This document shows positions 32,685 through 41,248 of a DNA stretch of 64,000 bases, piece by piece. How positions within the stretch are numbered: position 1 is the stretch's first letter; the number at the start of each line of letters is the position of its first letter. Origin of the DNA: Deinococcus sp. YIM 77859 (GTDB lineage Bacteria > Deinococcota > Deinococci > Deinococcales > Deinococcaceae); assembly GCF_000745175.1 (NCBI RefSeq), contig NZ_JQNI01000004.1:384001-448000 (forward strand), read 5' to 3'. The notes below the pieces were generated by a model. That model made no database searches. It was given only the letters and a program-made list of their open reading frames with translations, and was not told where the DNA came from. The position numbers and the translations under genes are program-made.

Positions 32685-34382
32685 GTGCCCCGTCCCAAGA
32701 TCACCGCGGTGACGGAGGAGGAATGGAACGCTTCCGTTACGGCCCTCCTCGAAGAAGGTCGCGAAGACCTCGCCCTTCAGATGCTGAGCCGGGCGGCGGA
32801 TGAGGCCACCACCATTGCGCGCTTCAGCGAGCTGCTCGACCTGTTCGCTCGCCTCTCTATGGCGCACAAGAGGAGTGAGGAGGGTGTGCGTTTTCACCTG
32901 CGCCTGCTGGCGAGCCTGCGCCTGCATGAACCGGTGCTGGAAGTGACCAGGAGCGCCCGGTTAGAGGGGCTGGCCGCTCCCTTCCTGAGCGCGTTTGAGG
33001 GTTGGGCCCTTTCGCAGCGGGAAGAGTGGGAAGCGGCGCTAGACGCCCTGCTGCCTGCCCTGCATGCACCCTTTGAGGCGCTGACGCTACTGGAAGATAT
33101 GTTGACCTGGCGCGTGCGGGCACGGGCCCTCGCGGCGCTGGGGCAGGGGGGCTGGCGGGAAGCCTACGCCCGAGCACGGCAACACGTGCAGGGTCGCCCG
33201 CTGGCGCTGGTCTGGTTGGAGGAGGGGGCAACGCTGGGGAGGCAGGGCGCAGTGCTCGAGGCGCTGGCAGCCTACGCGCGGGCGCTGCCCCTGTTGGAAC
33301 GTGATCCGTACTACCGGGCCTTCACGCTCCATAACATGGGCCTGGTGTGCCTGCGGGCCTGCCGCTTTGAGGAGGCAGAAGCGTACTTTCAACGGGTGCG
33401 GCAGTGTGGGCGGGGGGCGCGTGCCCTGGAGGCCCGGGCGCTGTGTGGGGAGGCCGCCGTGCGCCGTGCCCTGGGCGAGTGGGAACGTGCGGAAGCCGCC
33501 TACCGCGCCGCGGCGCACCTGGAAGGCGACGACGATGACCGGCAGCAGGCCTGGCGGGGCCTGGGACACACCCTCCGCCTGGCCGGCAAGCCCCTAAGCG
33601 CCCTGGAATGGTTGATGCGCGCAACGACGGCCGTGCCGGGCGAACGGCAGGCGGGCCGCTCCTGGGTCTTTGTGGACCTCGCGGCCGCTCACGCCGCGTT
33701 GGGGGACGAGCAGGCTGCCTTGACCGCGCTGGAACGGACCGGGCCCCTGGCGGGAGAGGACGCTGACCGAGCCGTCATCGTGCGGGCCGAACTCGCGCGG
33801 CAAGCAGGAAACATAGAGGGGGCGCTGGCCCTCCTGCGCCCGCTGCCCCGGCACACCCTCTGGGCCCGGGAGGAAGCCCACGCCTTTGCCGACCTCTTTG
33901 CGCTGTTGGGCGAGGCCCGCCCGGCACCGCTTCCCCGTACGGGCCGACCGCGCGTGGTGGTGCGGGCCGCCGGACCATTGGAGGTGCGGGTCAACGGGCG
34001 TGTGGTGCCGCTTGCCCCTACATCGCTTGCGGGCGTGCTGTTGGTCGCGTTGCTCGAGGCGGGCGGACGAGCGAGTACCGGGCAACTGGCGCTGGCGGTC
34101 TCGGAACGTGAAGAACGCCGCGAGCGGTACGGCAAACAGGCGGTGTCCCGACTCGCGCGCGAGCTGCGGCGGGCGCTGGGTTGGGCGGGCAGCGTGCAGG
34201 CCAGCGCAGGAGCCTACGCGCTCGATCCGGAAGCCGAGTGGACCTATGACGTGCGTGAGGCGCAGACACGCGGTTTGCCCGTGGAGGCCTTCCTCTCCGG
34301 GGTGAACCTTCCCTGGGTGCTCGAGCGCGAAACAGAGCTGCGTCAAAAAGACGCAAGCCCCTTGAGTGCATCTGCGGATTAA
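32685..34382 (+). CDS. TPR-repeat regulator with C-terminal winged-helix domain
   Basis: 565 residues from GTG 32685. A TACACT -10 lies 6 nt before the start and no ribosome binding site is present, so the mRNA is probably leaderless. Residues 1-410 are helical repeats rich in Ala and Leu, with TPR-like units such as YRAFTLHNMGLVCLRACRFEEAEAYFQRV. Residues 425-525 (LEVRVNGRVVPLAPTSLAGVLLVALLEAGGRAS... KQAVSRLARELRRALG) resemble the DNA-binding domain of SARP/OmpR-type regulators, though no BTAD domain follows. A broken relative lies at 56142-60136. The target is unknown; the neighbours suggest CRISPR genes or array 1. Confidence 0.7.
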   Translation: MPRPKITAVTEEEWNASVTALLEEGREDLALQMLSRAADEATTIARFSELLDLFARLSMAHKRSEEGVRFHLRLLASLRLHEPVLEVTRSARLEGLAAPFLSAFEGWALSQREEWEAALDALLPALHAPFEALTLLEDMLTWRVRARALAALGQGGWREAYARARQHVQGRPLALVWLEEGATLGRQGAVLEALAAYARALPLLERDPYYRAFTLHNMGLVCLRACRFEEAEAYFQRVRQCGRGARALEARALCGEAAVRRALGEWERAEAAYRAAAHLEGDDDDRQQAWRGLGHTLRLAGKPLSALEWLMRATTAVPGERQAGRSWVFVDLAAAHAALGDEQAALTALERTGPLAGEDADRAVIVRAELARQAGNIEGALALLRPLPRHTLWAREEAHAFADLFALLGEARPAPLPRTGRPRVVVRAAGPLEVRVNGRVVPLAPTSLAGVLLVALLEAGGRASTGQLALAVSEREERRERYGKQAVSRLARELRRALGWAGSVQASAGAYALDPEAEWTYDVREAQTRGLPVEAFLSGVNLPWVLERETELRQKDASPLSASAD

Positions 34383-34438
34383 CCCGATGACGACAGATGT
34401 GTGACAGGCAAGCGGCATCCTGCGGGTGGAGGATGACC

Positions 34439-35485
34439 GTGGGTGACCCTGAGGTACAGGACATCGAACCGCAAGCGCGGCGTACGGCCGAGCGCAGCAC
34501 CTGGCGCAAGGCGCAGCGCCTGAGGCAGCTCGAAGACGATCTGCGTGCGCGCCCGCTGAGTAGCCGTGAGCTCGCCGACCTGTACGGGGTCCCCATCCGC
34601 AGCATTCAGCGGGACCTTCAGGCGCTCCGGGCGATGGGTAAGGGCCTGGAGGAACGCGGGGGCAAATACAGTATTCCCAACCGGCGCGAGCCCCTGAACG
34701 CGGTCGAGGCGCTGACGGTTCATGCGGCTGTACGCCTGCTGTACCACCACGCGCCCGCCCATAACCCGCATTACCTGCGCGCCCTGTACAAGATCGCGGG
34801 AAACCTTCCCGAGGCAACCCGCCGCCTGCTTGATAACTCGGTGGTCGTGAACTCCGCGCGGCGCGGCGACGACCAGGCGCTTGAGGTGGTGGCCCGCGCC
34901 TGGGACGAGCGGCGGGTGATTCGTTTTGACTACAAGCGGCCCAATGGCGAACTCGAGCGCGGCAATGAGCTGTGCGTGTACTTCGTGGAGGTGAGCCGCA
35001 CCAACCTCGCGCTCTACGTGATCGGGCTGGAGCGTCGCTACCGAAACGCCGTTCGCACCTTTAAGCTCAGCCGCATCCAGTCACCGGTGATGCTGCGCGA
35101 CACGTACAGCATCCCCGACAGTTTCAACCCACGTGACCACCTGATGGACGCTTGGGGCGTGATGGGTGGCAGCCACTCGGTGACGGTGCGGCTGCGCTTT
35201 ACACCCGACGCCGCGTACCGCGTGCTGGAGGGCGGCTACCCCAACACCAGTGACCCCCTGATCTATCCCGACGGCAGTGTAGAACTGGAGATCCGGGCGG
35301 GCGCAGACCAGACGGGCTTGCCGCGTGAGCTGCTGCCCTGGATTCTCTCGTGGGGGCCGCGGGTGGAGGTTTTGGAGCCCGAGCCCGTGCGCCAGCACTG
35401 GCTCTCGGAGCTGCGCGCTGCTCTGAGGCGGTACGACCCGAACGCTGCCGCGCAGCCCCCAGACAGCGCGGACAGCCCGGGTTGA
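34439..35485 (+). CDS. WYL-domain transcriptional regulator
   Basis: 348 residues from GTG 34439, placed by GGAGG 6 nt upstream; ATG 34433 or 34397 are alternatives. N-terminal HTH (PLSSRELADLYGVPIRSIQRDLQALRAMG), WYL domain (VVARAWDERRVIRFDYKRPNGE, YFVEVSRTNLALYVIGLE) and WCX extension (VTVRLRFTPDAAYRVLEGGY ... LSWGPRVEVLEPEPVRQHW). WYL proteins bind nucleic-acid or nucleotide ligands and often control defence loci. It follows the TPR regulator and lies tail-to-tail with cas3. A lone WCX fragment of a relative lies at 55496. Confidence 0.88.
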   Translation: MGDPEVQDIEPQARRTAERSTWRKAQRLRQLEDDLRARPLSSRELADLYGVPIRSIQRDLQALRAMGKGLEERGGKYSIPNRREPLNAVEALTVHAAVRLLYHHAPAHNPHYLRALYKIAGNLPEATRRLLDNSVVVNSARRGDDQALEVVARAWDERRVIRFDYKRPNGELERGNELCVYFVEVSRTNLALYVIGLERRYRNAVRTFKLSRIQSPVMLRDTYSIPDSFNPRDHLMDAWGVMGGSHSVTVRLRFTPDAAYRVLEGGYPNTSDPLIYPDGSVELEIRAGADQTGLPRELLPWILSWGPRVEVLEPEPVRQHWLSELRAALRRYDPNAAAQPPDSADSPG

Positions 35486-35490
35486 TCGCC

Positions 35491-38259
35491 TCAGCCCCGC
35501 TCATAGACCAGGCCGAATTCGGGATCCAGCGTGACCGTCAGGTTACCGAACTGCGCCTGCCCACCTTCTAGGACCACAGGAATACAGGTTTGCAGCAGGG
35601 CGTCTTTCTGCCACGCGGGATGAGGAGGCGCTTTCTCCGCCGCGAGACGGACCAGTGGCCAGGCACTCACCTGAAGGCTGTGGCTGTAGATGTGCCGGGC
35701 GGTCTCCGGTGACAGTGTTCGCCCATTCAGACGGGCCGAATCCCGGCCCTGCGGGTCTAGGAAATAGGTTCCGTCCACGCGGTGCAAGGGCACGATTCGT
35801 ACGCTTTCCTCGCCCAGGCGGGTCGTGGGCCGCTTCTCCTGCGCGCCTGCATCGTCGCTCACGGGTTCGCCGTCACTGTCGGGGCGGTACGCCTGGGGCA
35901 TCCCCAGGGGCCCTTCGGGAGAACCGATAGGGGCATCCTGCCCGTGTTGGCCCTCGTTCTCCACCCGTGTCTCGTAGGTACGGCGGGCTGCCGCTACCTG
36001 CTCGGCACGTTCCGGCGTCAGGTCGCCCTCTACCCAGTCGCGGGCGTAGACACGTTGGACCAGCGCGTCAAGGTCGGCGGGGAGCGCCACCTCTTCTCGG
36101 TTGGCCAGGGCCAGCCAGGAACGGTACAGCAGGTGCGGTGCGTACACCCACTGCCAGGCGTGGTCCTCCATTGCTGCGTCTGGCCAGGCGTCCAGACCCG
36201 CCACGTACAGCACGGGCTGCGTGTGCCCGTGGCGCCGCTCCGCGTTGTGCTCGTGCCGGTGCAGCCGCCCGGCCCGTTGAAGCAGCAGGTCTATGGGAGC
36301 CAGGTCGCTGAGCAGCACGTCCGCATCGAAATCCAGGCTCTGCTCGGCCACCTGGGTGGCGATCAGGATGCAGCGGCGGGGACGGCTGCCCTCCCTGCCC
36401 AGCAGCCGAAGAACCAGCCCTTCGCGCTTGGCCCGGTCGCGGGCAGGGTAGCGGGCATGAAAGAGCAGGACACACACCGCGTCGGTGCCCTTCTTGACAC
36501 CTCGCACCGGGGTCTTCACGGCCTCGCCCGCCGCCTCCAGCCCCGCGATCACTGCCCGGCACACCTCCTGCGCCCGCTGCACTGTGTTGACAATGACTGC
36601 CACGCAGCCCCCGCTTGCCGCCAGCGCCACGGCTTGGTCCGCCACCGTCTTCACGTCGGCGGCAATCGGCCGCAGCGCGACCGTTCTGCTCATGCTGCTG
36701 GCTGCGATGGTGCGGGTCTGGGCCGCCTCGCCCTCCCGGGCCAGGGTCAGGCGGGGATAGGCCGCTTCCGGCCCCGGCGCAGCTCTCCAGGTGTCCAGCA
36801 GACGGGCACGGCTGGTGGCGGGTAGGGTTGCACTCATCACCACAGCACTCGATCCCAGGGCGCGCAGCCAACGCAGCAGCGCGTAGATCAGCTCGCTGGT
36901 GTACGTGTCGTAGGCGTGCACCTCGTCCAGCACGACGACCCGGTTGCCCAGGCCCCACAGCCGCACGAACTGGTGCGGTACGTTCAGCACGCCCAGGAGT
37001 GCCTGATCCACCGTGCCCACGCCGTACTCGCTCAGGAGTGCTCGCTTGCGGATGCTAAACCACCCCTCCGCGCGGATGTCGGGGGCTTCGGCGGGGTCGC
37101 CGTCCACGTTGCCCCGCGGGTGCAGCAGCGTCCGGGTGCGCTTCAGCTCGGCCTGGTAGGTCTCGTTCAGCAGGGTGCCGCCGTGCAGCAGTTGCAGGTC
37201 GGGAGGAGTGGCGCGGCCCTGCGCCTTGAGGAAGGCGCTCAGGCGGGTGAACATCGCGTTTCCCGTCGCCTGTGTGGGCAGCGCCACGTACAGCCCGCGG
37301 TGTCCCGCCGCGTTCTGCCGCTGAAGGAAGGTGTACAGGGCCGCTTCTGTTTTCCCTTCCCCCATGGGCGCTTCCACGATGGTGAGGGTAGGGCGCTCGT
37401 CCAACCCCGCGTGCAGCTCGGCCATCTCCCGCTGGAGGTCGCGGGGTGAGAAGCCGGGAATATAAGAAAAGACCGTCTCTATGCTGGGCAGCTCCGCCCG
37501 GAGCGGTTCGCGCTTCGTCCAGCCGATTTCCCGCAGCTTCTGCCGGGCCTTTTCCTGCGCCCTCTCGAAGTAGGCGGCAGGGTCCGTGCGCGCCAGCTCG
37601 TCCGGGGTGGGCGGCACTTCGAAGGAACTCCCCACCCAGTCGGCAAAACTGGTCAGGCCCGCCAGGCGCATAAAGGCGGGGCCGGACAGACAGGAGACCT
37701 GGGGGGCGGGCGGCACCTGCAGCGCGACAAGGACCGCACGGGTCAACTCGAACTGCGCGTCACGCCACTTCTCGTCACCGCACTGCGCCTCGGGCAGGCC
37801 ATTCACCCACGAGCGCCGCCCATGGTGGCAGCCCACCGCATCGGCAACCTGCTGGGCGACTTCAGCAGGCCAGCCGAATGGGTCTTCCAGCAGGCCCCAC
37901 AACAGATCCTGGGTGACTTTGCCGTGTGGCTCGGGCAGAGGCGGTTCGGCAAAGGACAGGAACCGCCGGGTACGCGCCGCACCTTCCTTCCACAACCCCT
38001 GAAAGGCCGGGCTCGCCTTGCCCAGGTCGTGCAGCCCGGCCAGGGCACACACCCACCGCTGCGCCCCTTCCCTATCCAGACCGTAGTCGGCGGCGAACAG
38101 GTCCAGCGTTCGTTCCGGCTCCAGGTTCAGAATCTCCCAGGCGCAGGCCGCCACATCGAGCAGGTGGGCGACGACCGGCAGCCAGCGGCCATCCCCATAG
38201 TTCTTGTCGCTCTTGGCCCACAGATTCCAGGCAGCGTCGGAAAGAGGAGGAAGGGGCAT
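35491..38259 (-). CDS. cas3: CRISPR-associated helicase/nuclease Cas3
   Basis: 922 residues. The HD nuclease domain comes first: His32 in VVAHLLDVA, the HD pair in [15 protein letters not shown] near residue 74, and CHHGRR near residue 145. The helicase follows with Walker [14 protein letters not shown] near residue 290, DEVHAYD near residue 445, SATLP and later [15 protein letters not shown] and QRAGRLHRH. Cas3 is recruited by Cascade to unwind and degrade target DNA. It is read divergently from cas8e across the region that holds the degenerate mini-array. Convergent with the WYL gene, 5 nt apart. Confidence 0.95.
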   Translation of the reverse strand: MPLPPLSDAAWNLWAKSDKNYGDGRWLPVVAHLLDVAACAWEILNLEPERTLDLFAADYGLDREGAQRWVCALAGLHDLGKASPAFQGLWKEGAARTRRFLSFAEPPLPEPHGKVTQDLLWGLLEDPFGWPAEVAQQVADAVGCHHGRRSWVNGLPEAQCGDEKWRDAQFELTRAVLVALQVPPAPQVSCLSGPAFMRLAGLTSFADWVGSSFEVPPTPDELARTDPAAYFERAQEKARQKLREIGWTKREPLRAELPSIETVFSYIPGFSPRDLQREMAELHAGLDERPTLTIVEAPMGEGKTEAALYTFLQRQNAAGHRGLYVALPTQATGNAMFTRLSAFLKAQGRATPPDLQLLHGGTLLNETYQAELKRTRTLLHPRGNVDGDPAEAPDIRAEGWFSIRKRALLSEYGVGTVDQALLGVLNVPHQFVRLWGLGNRVVVLDEVHAYDTYTSELIYALLRWLRALGSSAVVMSATLPATSRARLLDTWRAAPGPEAAYPRLTLAREGEAAQTRTIAASSMSRTVALRPIAADVKTVADQAVALAASGGCVAVIVNTVQRAQEVCRAVIAGLEAAGEAVKTPVRGVKKGTDAVCVLLFHARYPARDRAKREGLVLRLLGREGSRPRRCILIATQVAEQSLDFDADVLLSDLAPIDLLLQRAGRLHRHEHNAERRHGHTQPVLYVAGLDAWPDAAMEDHAWQWVYAPHLLYRSWLALANREEVALPADLDALVQRVYARDWVEGDLTPERAEQVAAARRTYETRVENEGQHGQDAPIGSPEGPLGMPQAYRPDSDGEPVSDDAGAQEKRPTTRLGEESVRIVPLHRVDGTYFLDPQGRDSARLNGRTLSPETARHIYSHSLQVSAWPLVRLAAEKAPPHPAWQKDALLQTCIPVVLEGGQAQFGNLTVTLDPEFGLVYERG

Positions 38260-38317
38260 GCCCCAGCGTAGGGGAAGACGGGCTGCTGGGGGTTACGGTT
38301 CATGCCGAGGAGAGGCA

Positions 38318-38323
38318 TACAAT
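38318..38323 (+). promoter_or_regulatory. candidate -10 of the mini-CRISPR transcript
   Basis: TACAAT lies 12 nt before the first degenerate repeat, so transcription would begin close to that repeat. The -35 is poor (TTACGG at 38293-38298, 19-bp spacing). Confidence 0.4.
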
Positions 38324-38334
38324 TGTCACTGCTC

Positions 38335-38425
38335 TGTTTCCCCACTCGGGTGGGGATGATCCGCTATGACGGGCAGGATACAGCTAAGCAGGAGACGACT
38401 TCCCCACATTGGTGGGGATTTCATT
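38335..38425 (+). CRISPR. degenerate two-repeat mini-CRISPR, CreA/CreR-like regulatory guide candidate
   Basis: First repeat 38335-38363 matches the type I-E repeat of array 2 at about 24 of 29 positions, with the palindrome core CCCCAC...GGGTGGGG intact. Second repeat 38397-38425 matches about 19 of 29; its core TTCCCCACA...GGTGGGGAT is recognisable but its 3' end is lost. The spacer 38364-38396 is 33 nt. The pair sits between cas3 and cas8e, not in an array. The spacer starts CTATGACGGGC, and that 11-mer occurs in reverse orientation at 38460-38470 with an AAG PAM. Minimal degenerate CRISPRs near cas genes whose guides carry only seed matches to a local promoter are known as CreA or CreR; this assignment is inferred. 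Confidence 0.72.
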
Positions 38426-38438
38426 TTGCCTCGTTCAG

Positions 38439-38473
38439 AAGTTATGACGTCACTTTCCAGCCCGTCATAGCTT
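38439..38473 (-). promoter_or_regulatory. predicted Cascade target of the mini-CRISPR, overlapping promoter-like DNA
   Basis: On the minus strand AAG (38473-38471) is followed by CTATGACGGGC (38470-38460), equal to spacer positions 1-11. Positions 13-15, 17 and 20 also match; 12 and 18 fall at bases that Cascade flips out. The protospacer covers TGACGT (38445-38450) and TAGCTT (38468-38473), a possible -35/-10 pair with 17-bp spacing reading towards the small ORF and cas8e. The arms AAGTTATGACG (38439-38449) and CGTCATAGCTT (38463-38473) form an inverted repeat with one mismatch, so a protein operator is an alternative. Confidence 0.6.
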
Positions 38474-38658
38474 TGGAAAGCACTTGCAATTCGGCCGCGG
38501 CCCCCTTAAGGTGGAGGCAAAGGAGGAGCAGGCGAACCGCTGTTTCCAGTGAGGGAAGCAGCAATTCAAGGTTCGCCCACCACAGACCGCATCGTTTCGG
38601 CTGCACCACAGTCTACCACTGTGGGCACCAAGCCCCTCACTCCTGAGGAGAACCGCAC
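38474..38658 (+). other. long 5' untranslated region or small RNA region before the small ORF
   Basis: 185 bp without a supported ORF between the predicted guide target and the small ORF. It holds a 6-bp hairpin, CCACAG/CTGTGG at 38606-38624, and a purine-rich stretch around 38511-38531. If the TAGCTT promoter is used, this is transcribed. It could be a leader or itself an RNA element. Confidence 0.35.
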
Positions 38659-38823
38659 GTGGACATGGAAGAGATCAAAGAGGTCTTCAGGGCTGCGGCG
38701 CGACGAGCCGCCCTGAAGTGCAAAGGTCTAGTCAGCCCGTGGGAGTTCAACAAGCTTCTGGAGCAGGAACTTTCACTGGAATTGTGGGAGTACTGGCTCA
38801 AACAGCACGGCTACTCCGTTTAA
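38659..38823 (+). CDS. small ORF between cas3 and cas8e (54 residues)
   Basis: GTG 38659 has GAGGAG ending 8 nt upstream; an in-frame ATG follows two codons later at 38665. The product is 54 residues, predicted helical, charged (EEIKEVFRAAARRAALK) and with a Trp-rich end (SPWEFNK, LWEYWLKQHGYSV). It is not recognised. An intrinsic terminator lies 40 nt downstream, so it forms a unit separate from cas8e. By position it could be a protein whose promoter is held off by the mini-CRISPR guide, for example a toxin or a cas regulator; this is inference. Confidence 0.6.
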   Translation: MDMEEIKEVFRAAARRAALKCKGLVSPWEFNKLLEQELSLELWEYWLKQHGYSV

Positions 38824-38834
38824 CTGCTGGTGGC

Positions 38835-38882
38835 GAGGGGGGAATGCTCCCCTCCTGTCCCACCGCATGTGCGGCCTTTTTT
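38835..38882 (+). terminator. tandem hairpins with intrinsic terminator before cas8e
   Basis: GAGGGG (38835-38840) pairs with CCCCTC (38849-38854). Then CCGCA-TG-TGCGG (38863-38874) is followed by CC and six T (38877-38882), a typical rho-independent terminator. It ends the small ORF transcript and would attenuate read-through into cas8e, 37 nt downstream. Confidence 0.7.
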
Positions 38883-38918
38883 GACGTTGCCCCGTGCTTC
38901 AATCGGGGCGGAGGTGCC

Positions 38919-40598
38919 ATGACGGCCACATTCAATCTCCTGACCGAACCCTGGCTGCCCGTGCGTGGACCAAGTGGCGTGCAGGAAGTGAGCCTGCGCG
39001 AGGCGCTGACGCAGGCCCAGAAGTACACCCGAATAGACGCGGCCTCACCGCTGATGACGGTGGCGGCGCTGCGGCTGTGCCTGGCGGTGCTGCACCGAGC
39101 GCTTCTGGGGCCACGTGATGCCCAGCAGGCGGCGCAGTGGTACCGGGAGGGTTTTCCTGCTGAGGCCCTCGACAGGTACCTAGAAGCTCACCACGACGCC
39201 TTCGACCTCTTTCATTCAGAGCGGCCCTTTCTGCAGCTGCCGGGCCTGACGCCCGAACTGGAGGGCGGCAAGTTTCTAAGCCACTGGACACGGCTGGGCG
39301 CAGAGGTAGGAAGCGCGAACACATCCGCGCTGTTTAACCCGGCGGCCCGACCCGGCGGCGCACGCACGGATGCCATTCCACCCGCCGAGGCGGCGCGCCG
39401 CTTGCTGGAAGCGCAGACATTCATGCTGGGCGGCCTGATCAAACGCTTTACCACGAGTGCTGCGGCGGCACCGGTGGCGACAGCAGCCCTGGTGGTGGCC
39501 GAGGGGGCGAATCTACACCAGACCTTTTGTCTGAACCTGGTGCCCTACCCCGAAGTGATGCATGACCGTGACCGACCCGCCTGGGAACGCGAGCCGCACA
39601 GCGTGGCCGAACTGCGCGAGCGCAACGACAAGGACGCGCCACGCCCCCAGGCCATTCGGGGCATTGCAGACCGTTACGCCTGGCTCAGCCGCAGCATCCT
39701 GCTTCACCCGGAAGACGAGCAGGGAACGGTGCGCTTCATCGGCTTTGGCGCGGGTATTCCTGTGGACGGAAACCCGTTGGGGGAGGGACAGAACCGTGAT
39801 CCGATGGTGACGCTGGTTCCGAGCGGTGATCCGAAGAAACAGGAGCTCTTCCCACAGAAGCTCCAGCGCGAACTGCTGTTCTGGCGTGACCTGAGCGCGA
39901 TCCTGCCCGAACCGCAGAACGAGCTGTACCTGAACGGCAAGAAAGCGCAGCAGGTCCGCTCCGGCCTTCCTGCAGGAACGGTGGAACATGCCCGCGCGGT
40001 GCTGACCGCCGTTCAACGCCAGACACCGCCGGTAAACCGGGTCACGGATTTTGCGCAGGCGACCCGCTCGAAGGCCGGCGACAAGAAACGGTACGGCCCC
40101 ATCGTCTCGGTGAGCGTCTACGGCCAACTGTCCGATCAGGGCAAGGCGTTTGCATTCCGGCAGGAGACCTATAGCCTTCCCAAGCTGTACGTGAATGACG
40201 CCCAGAAGTTCACCAACACCATCTCCCTCGCCCTGACCGACGCCAAGAAGCTGGGACAGTTCCTCCGTCAGGCTGTGCGGCTGCTGTGTCAGGAACTCCT
40301 GACCCGAGTGGGCGAGCGCGAGCCGCACAAGGAGGATGTGAGCGCTCTTGTCAGCACGCTTCAGGTGGAGGCGACCTACTGGGCGCAGCTCGAAGCCCCC
40401 TTCCGCACGTACCTGCTCGCCCTGGACGGCGACACGGACGCGGCCTGGGCCGAGTGGCAGAACGAACTGCGCCGCGCTGCCTGGGCCGCCTGGGACGTGG
40501 CCGTGGAGGGTGTGGGCCGGAGCGGCCCGGCCCTGCGCGCCGAGCAGAAAGCCGTGCGGCGGCTGCTGGCCGCCCTGCCCAAGGAGGTTCCCGCATGA
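38919..40598 (+). CDS. cas8e: Cascade large subunit Cas8e (Cse1/CasA)
   Basis: 559 residues from ATG 38919, with GGAGG 4 nt upstream; the in-frame extension back to 38718 crosses the small ORF and the terminator. Typical Cse1 start FNLLTEPWLPV, FDLFHSERPFLQLPG, and the following helical C-terminal bundle. It recognises the PAM and recruits Cas3. A short hairpin GCCCCG/CGGGGC (38889-38909) lies just before its ribosome binding site. It is the first gene of a tightly coupled cas operon: the next start overlaps its stop. Confidence 0.95.
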   Translation: MTATFNLLTEPWLPVRGPSGVQEVSLREALTQAQKYTRIDAASPLMTVAALRLCLAVLHRALLGPRDAQQAAQWYREGFPAEALDRYLEAHHDAFDLFHSERPFLQLPGLTPELEGGKFLSHWTRLGAEVGSANTSALFNPAARPGGARTDAIPPAEAARRLLEAQTFMLGGLIKRFTTSAAAAPVATAALVVAEGANLHQTFCLNLVPYPEVMHDRDRPAWEREPHSVAELRERNDKDAPRPQAIRGIADRYAWLSRSILLHPEDEQGTVRFIGFGAGIPVDGNPLGEGQNRDPMVTLVPSGDPKKQELFPQKLQRELLFWRDLSAILPEPQNELYLNGKKAQQVRSGLPAGTVEHARAVLTAVQRQTPPVNRVTDFAQATRSKAGDKKRYGPIVSVSVYGQLSDQGKAFAFRQETYSLPKLYVNDAQKFTNTISLALTDAKKLGQFLRQAVRLLCQELLTRVGEREPHKEDVSALVSTLQVEATYWAQLEAPFRTYLLALDGDTDAAWAEWQNELRRAAWAAWDVAVEGVGRSGPALRAEQKAVRRLLAALPKEVPA

Positions 40599-41248
40599 CG
40601 ACTGCACCCGCAACACAGCCCCCGGAGGAACGCTTTTTTGCGGAACTGGCGAAACTCTCGCGCGGACAGCACGCCGAGCTGCGCCGCACCCTGAGTGACG
40701 ACCGGCCCGCCTACGGGGCTTATTTCCTGGAGGGCGTGGCGTACCGCAGCGGCCTCGCCTGGGCCCGGAAGGAGGAGCTCGACGGGCTGGAGCAGAGCCA
40801 GCGCCGCGCCCTGTACCTCGTGGCGGGCCTCTACGCTCTGGTTGAGCGGCCCCACGACGACGAGCCGGAAGAGGAGCGCACCAAGACGCAGGCCCGGAAG
40901 CCGCTGTCACTGGGGGCGCTGCTGGGTGACCTCTACCGTTCCCAGGACGCCCGCCCCAGCATCGAAAAACGCTTTTTGACCTTGCTGGACGCCGACCGCG
41001 AGGCCCTCTCCTACCACCTGCGGCAGGCGGTGACCCTCCTCAAGGCCGCCAACATGCACCCCGATTGGCCACAACTGCTCCGGGACGTAACCCGCTGGGG
41101 CGACGCGGTGCGTCAGACCTGGGCCCGTGACTTCTACCGCCACGCCGAATCGCCCGAGAAGGCCGTACCCGCGGCCAGTGACGAGGACGACGCGGCCCCA
41201 CGGACCTTTACGCCCGCCCCCGGCACCGAAGAGGAGACCCTAGAATGA
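40595..41248 (+). CDS. cse2: Cascade small subunit Cse2 (CasB, Cas11e)
   Basis: 217 residues from ATG 40595, with AAGGAGG upstream, overlapping the cas8e stop. Family text is visible: [64 protein letters not shown] and [14 protein letters not shown]. Helical dimer subunit that stabilises the R-loop along the Cascade belly. The last 35 residues are an acidic, disordered extension. Confidence 0.92.
   Translation: MTTAPATQPPEERFFAELAKLSRGQHAELRRTLSDDRPAYGAYFLEGVAYRSGLAWARKEELDGLEQSQRRALYLVAGLYALVERPHDDEPEEERTKTQARKPLSLGALLGDLYRSQDARPSIEKRFLTLLDADREALSYHLRQAVTLLKAANMHPDWPQLLRDVTRWGDAVRQTWARDFYRHAESPEKAVPAASDEDDAAPRTFTPAPGTEEETLE

Noticed and set aside
38302..38646. 114-codon frame upstream of cas8e
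   Set aside because: It runs through both degenerate repeats (FPTRVGM) and has no ribosome binding site; treated as non-coding.
39513..40910. 465-codon frame opposite cas8e/cse2
   Set aside because: Shadow of the cas genes.
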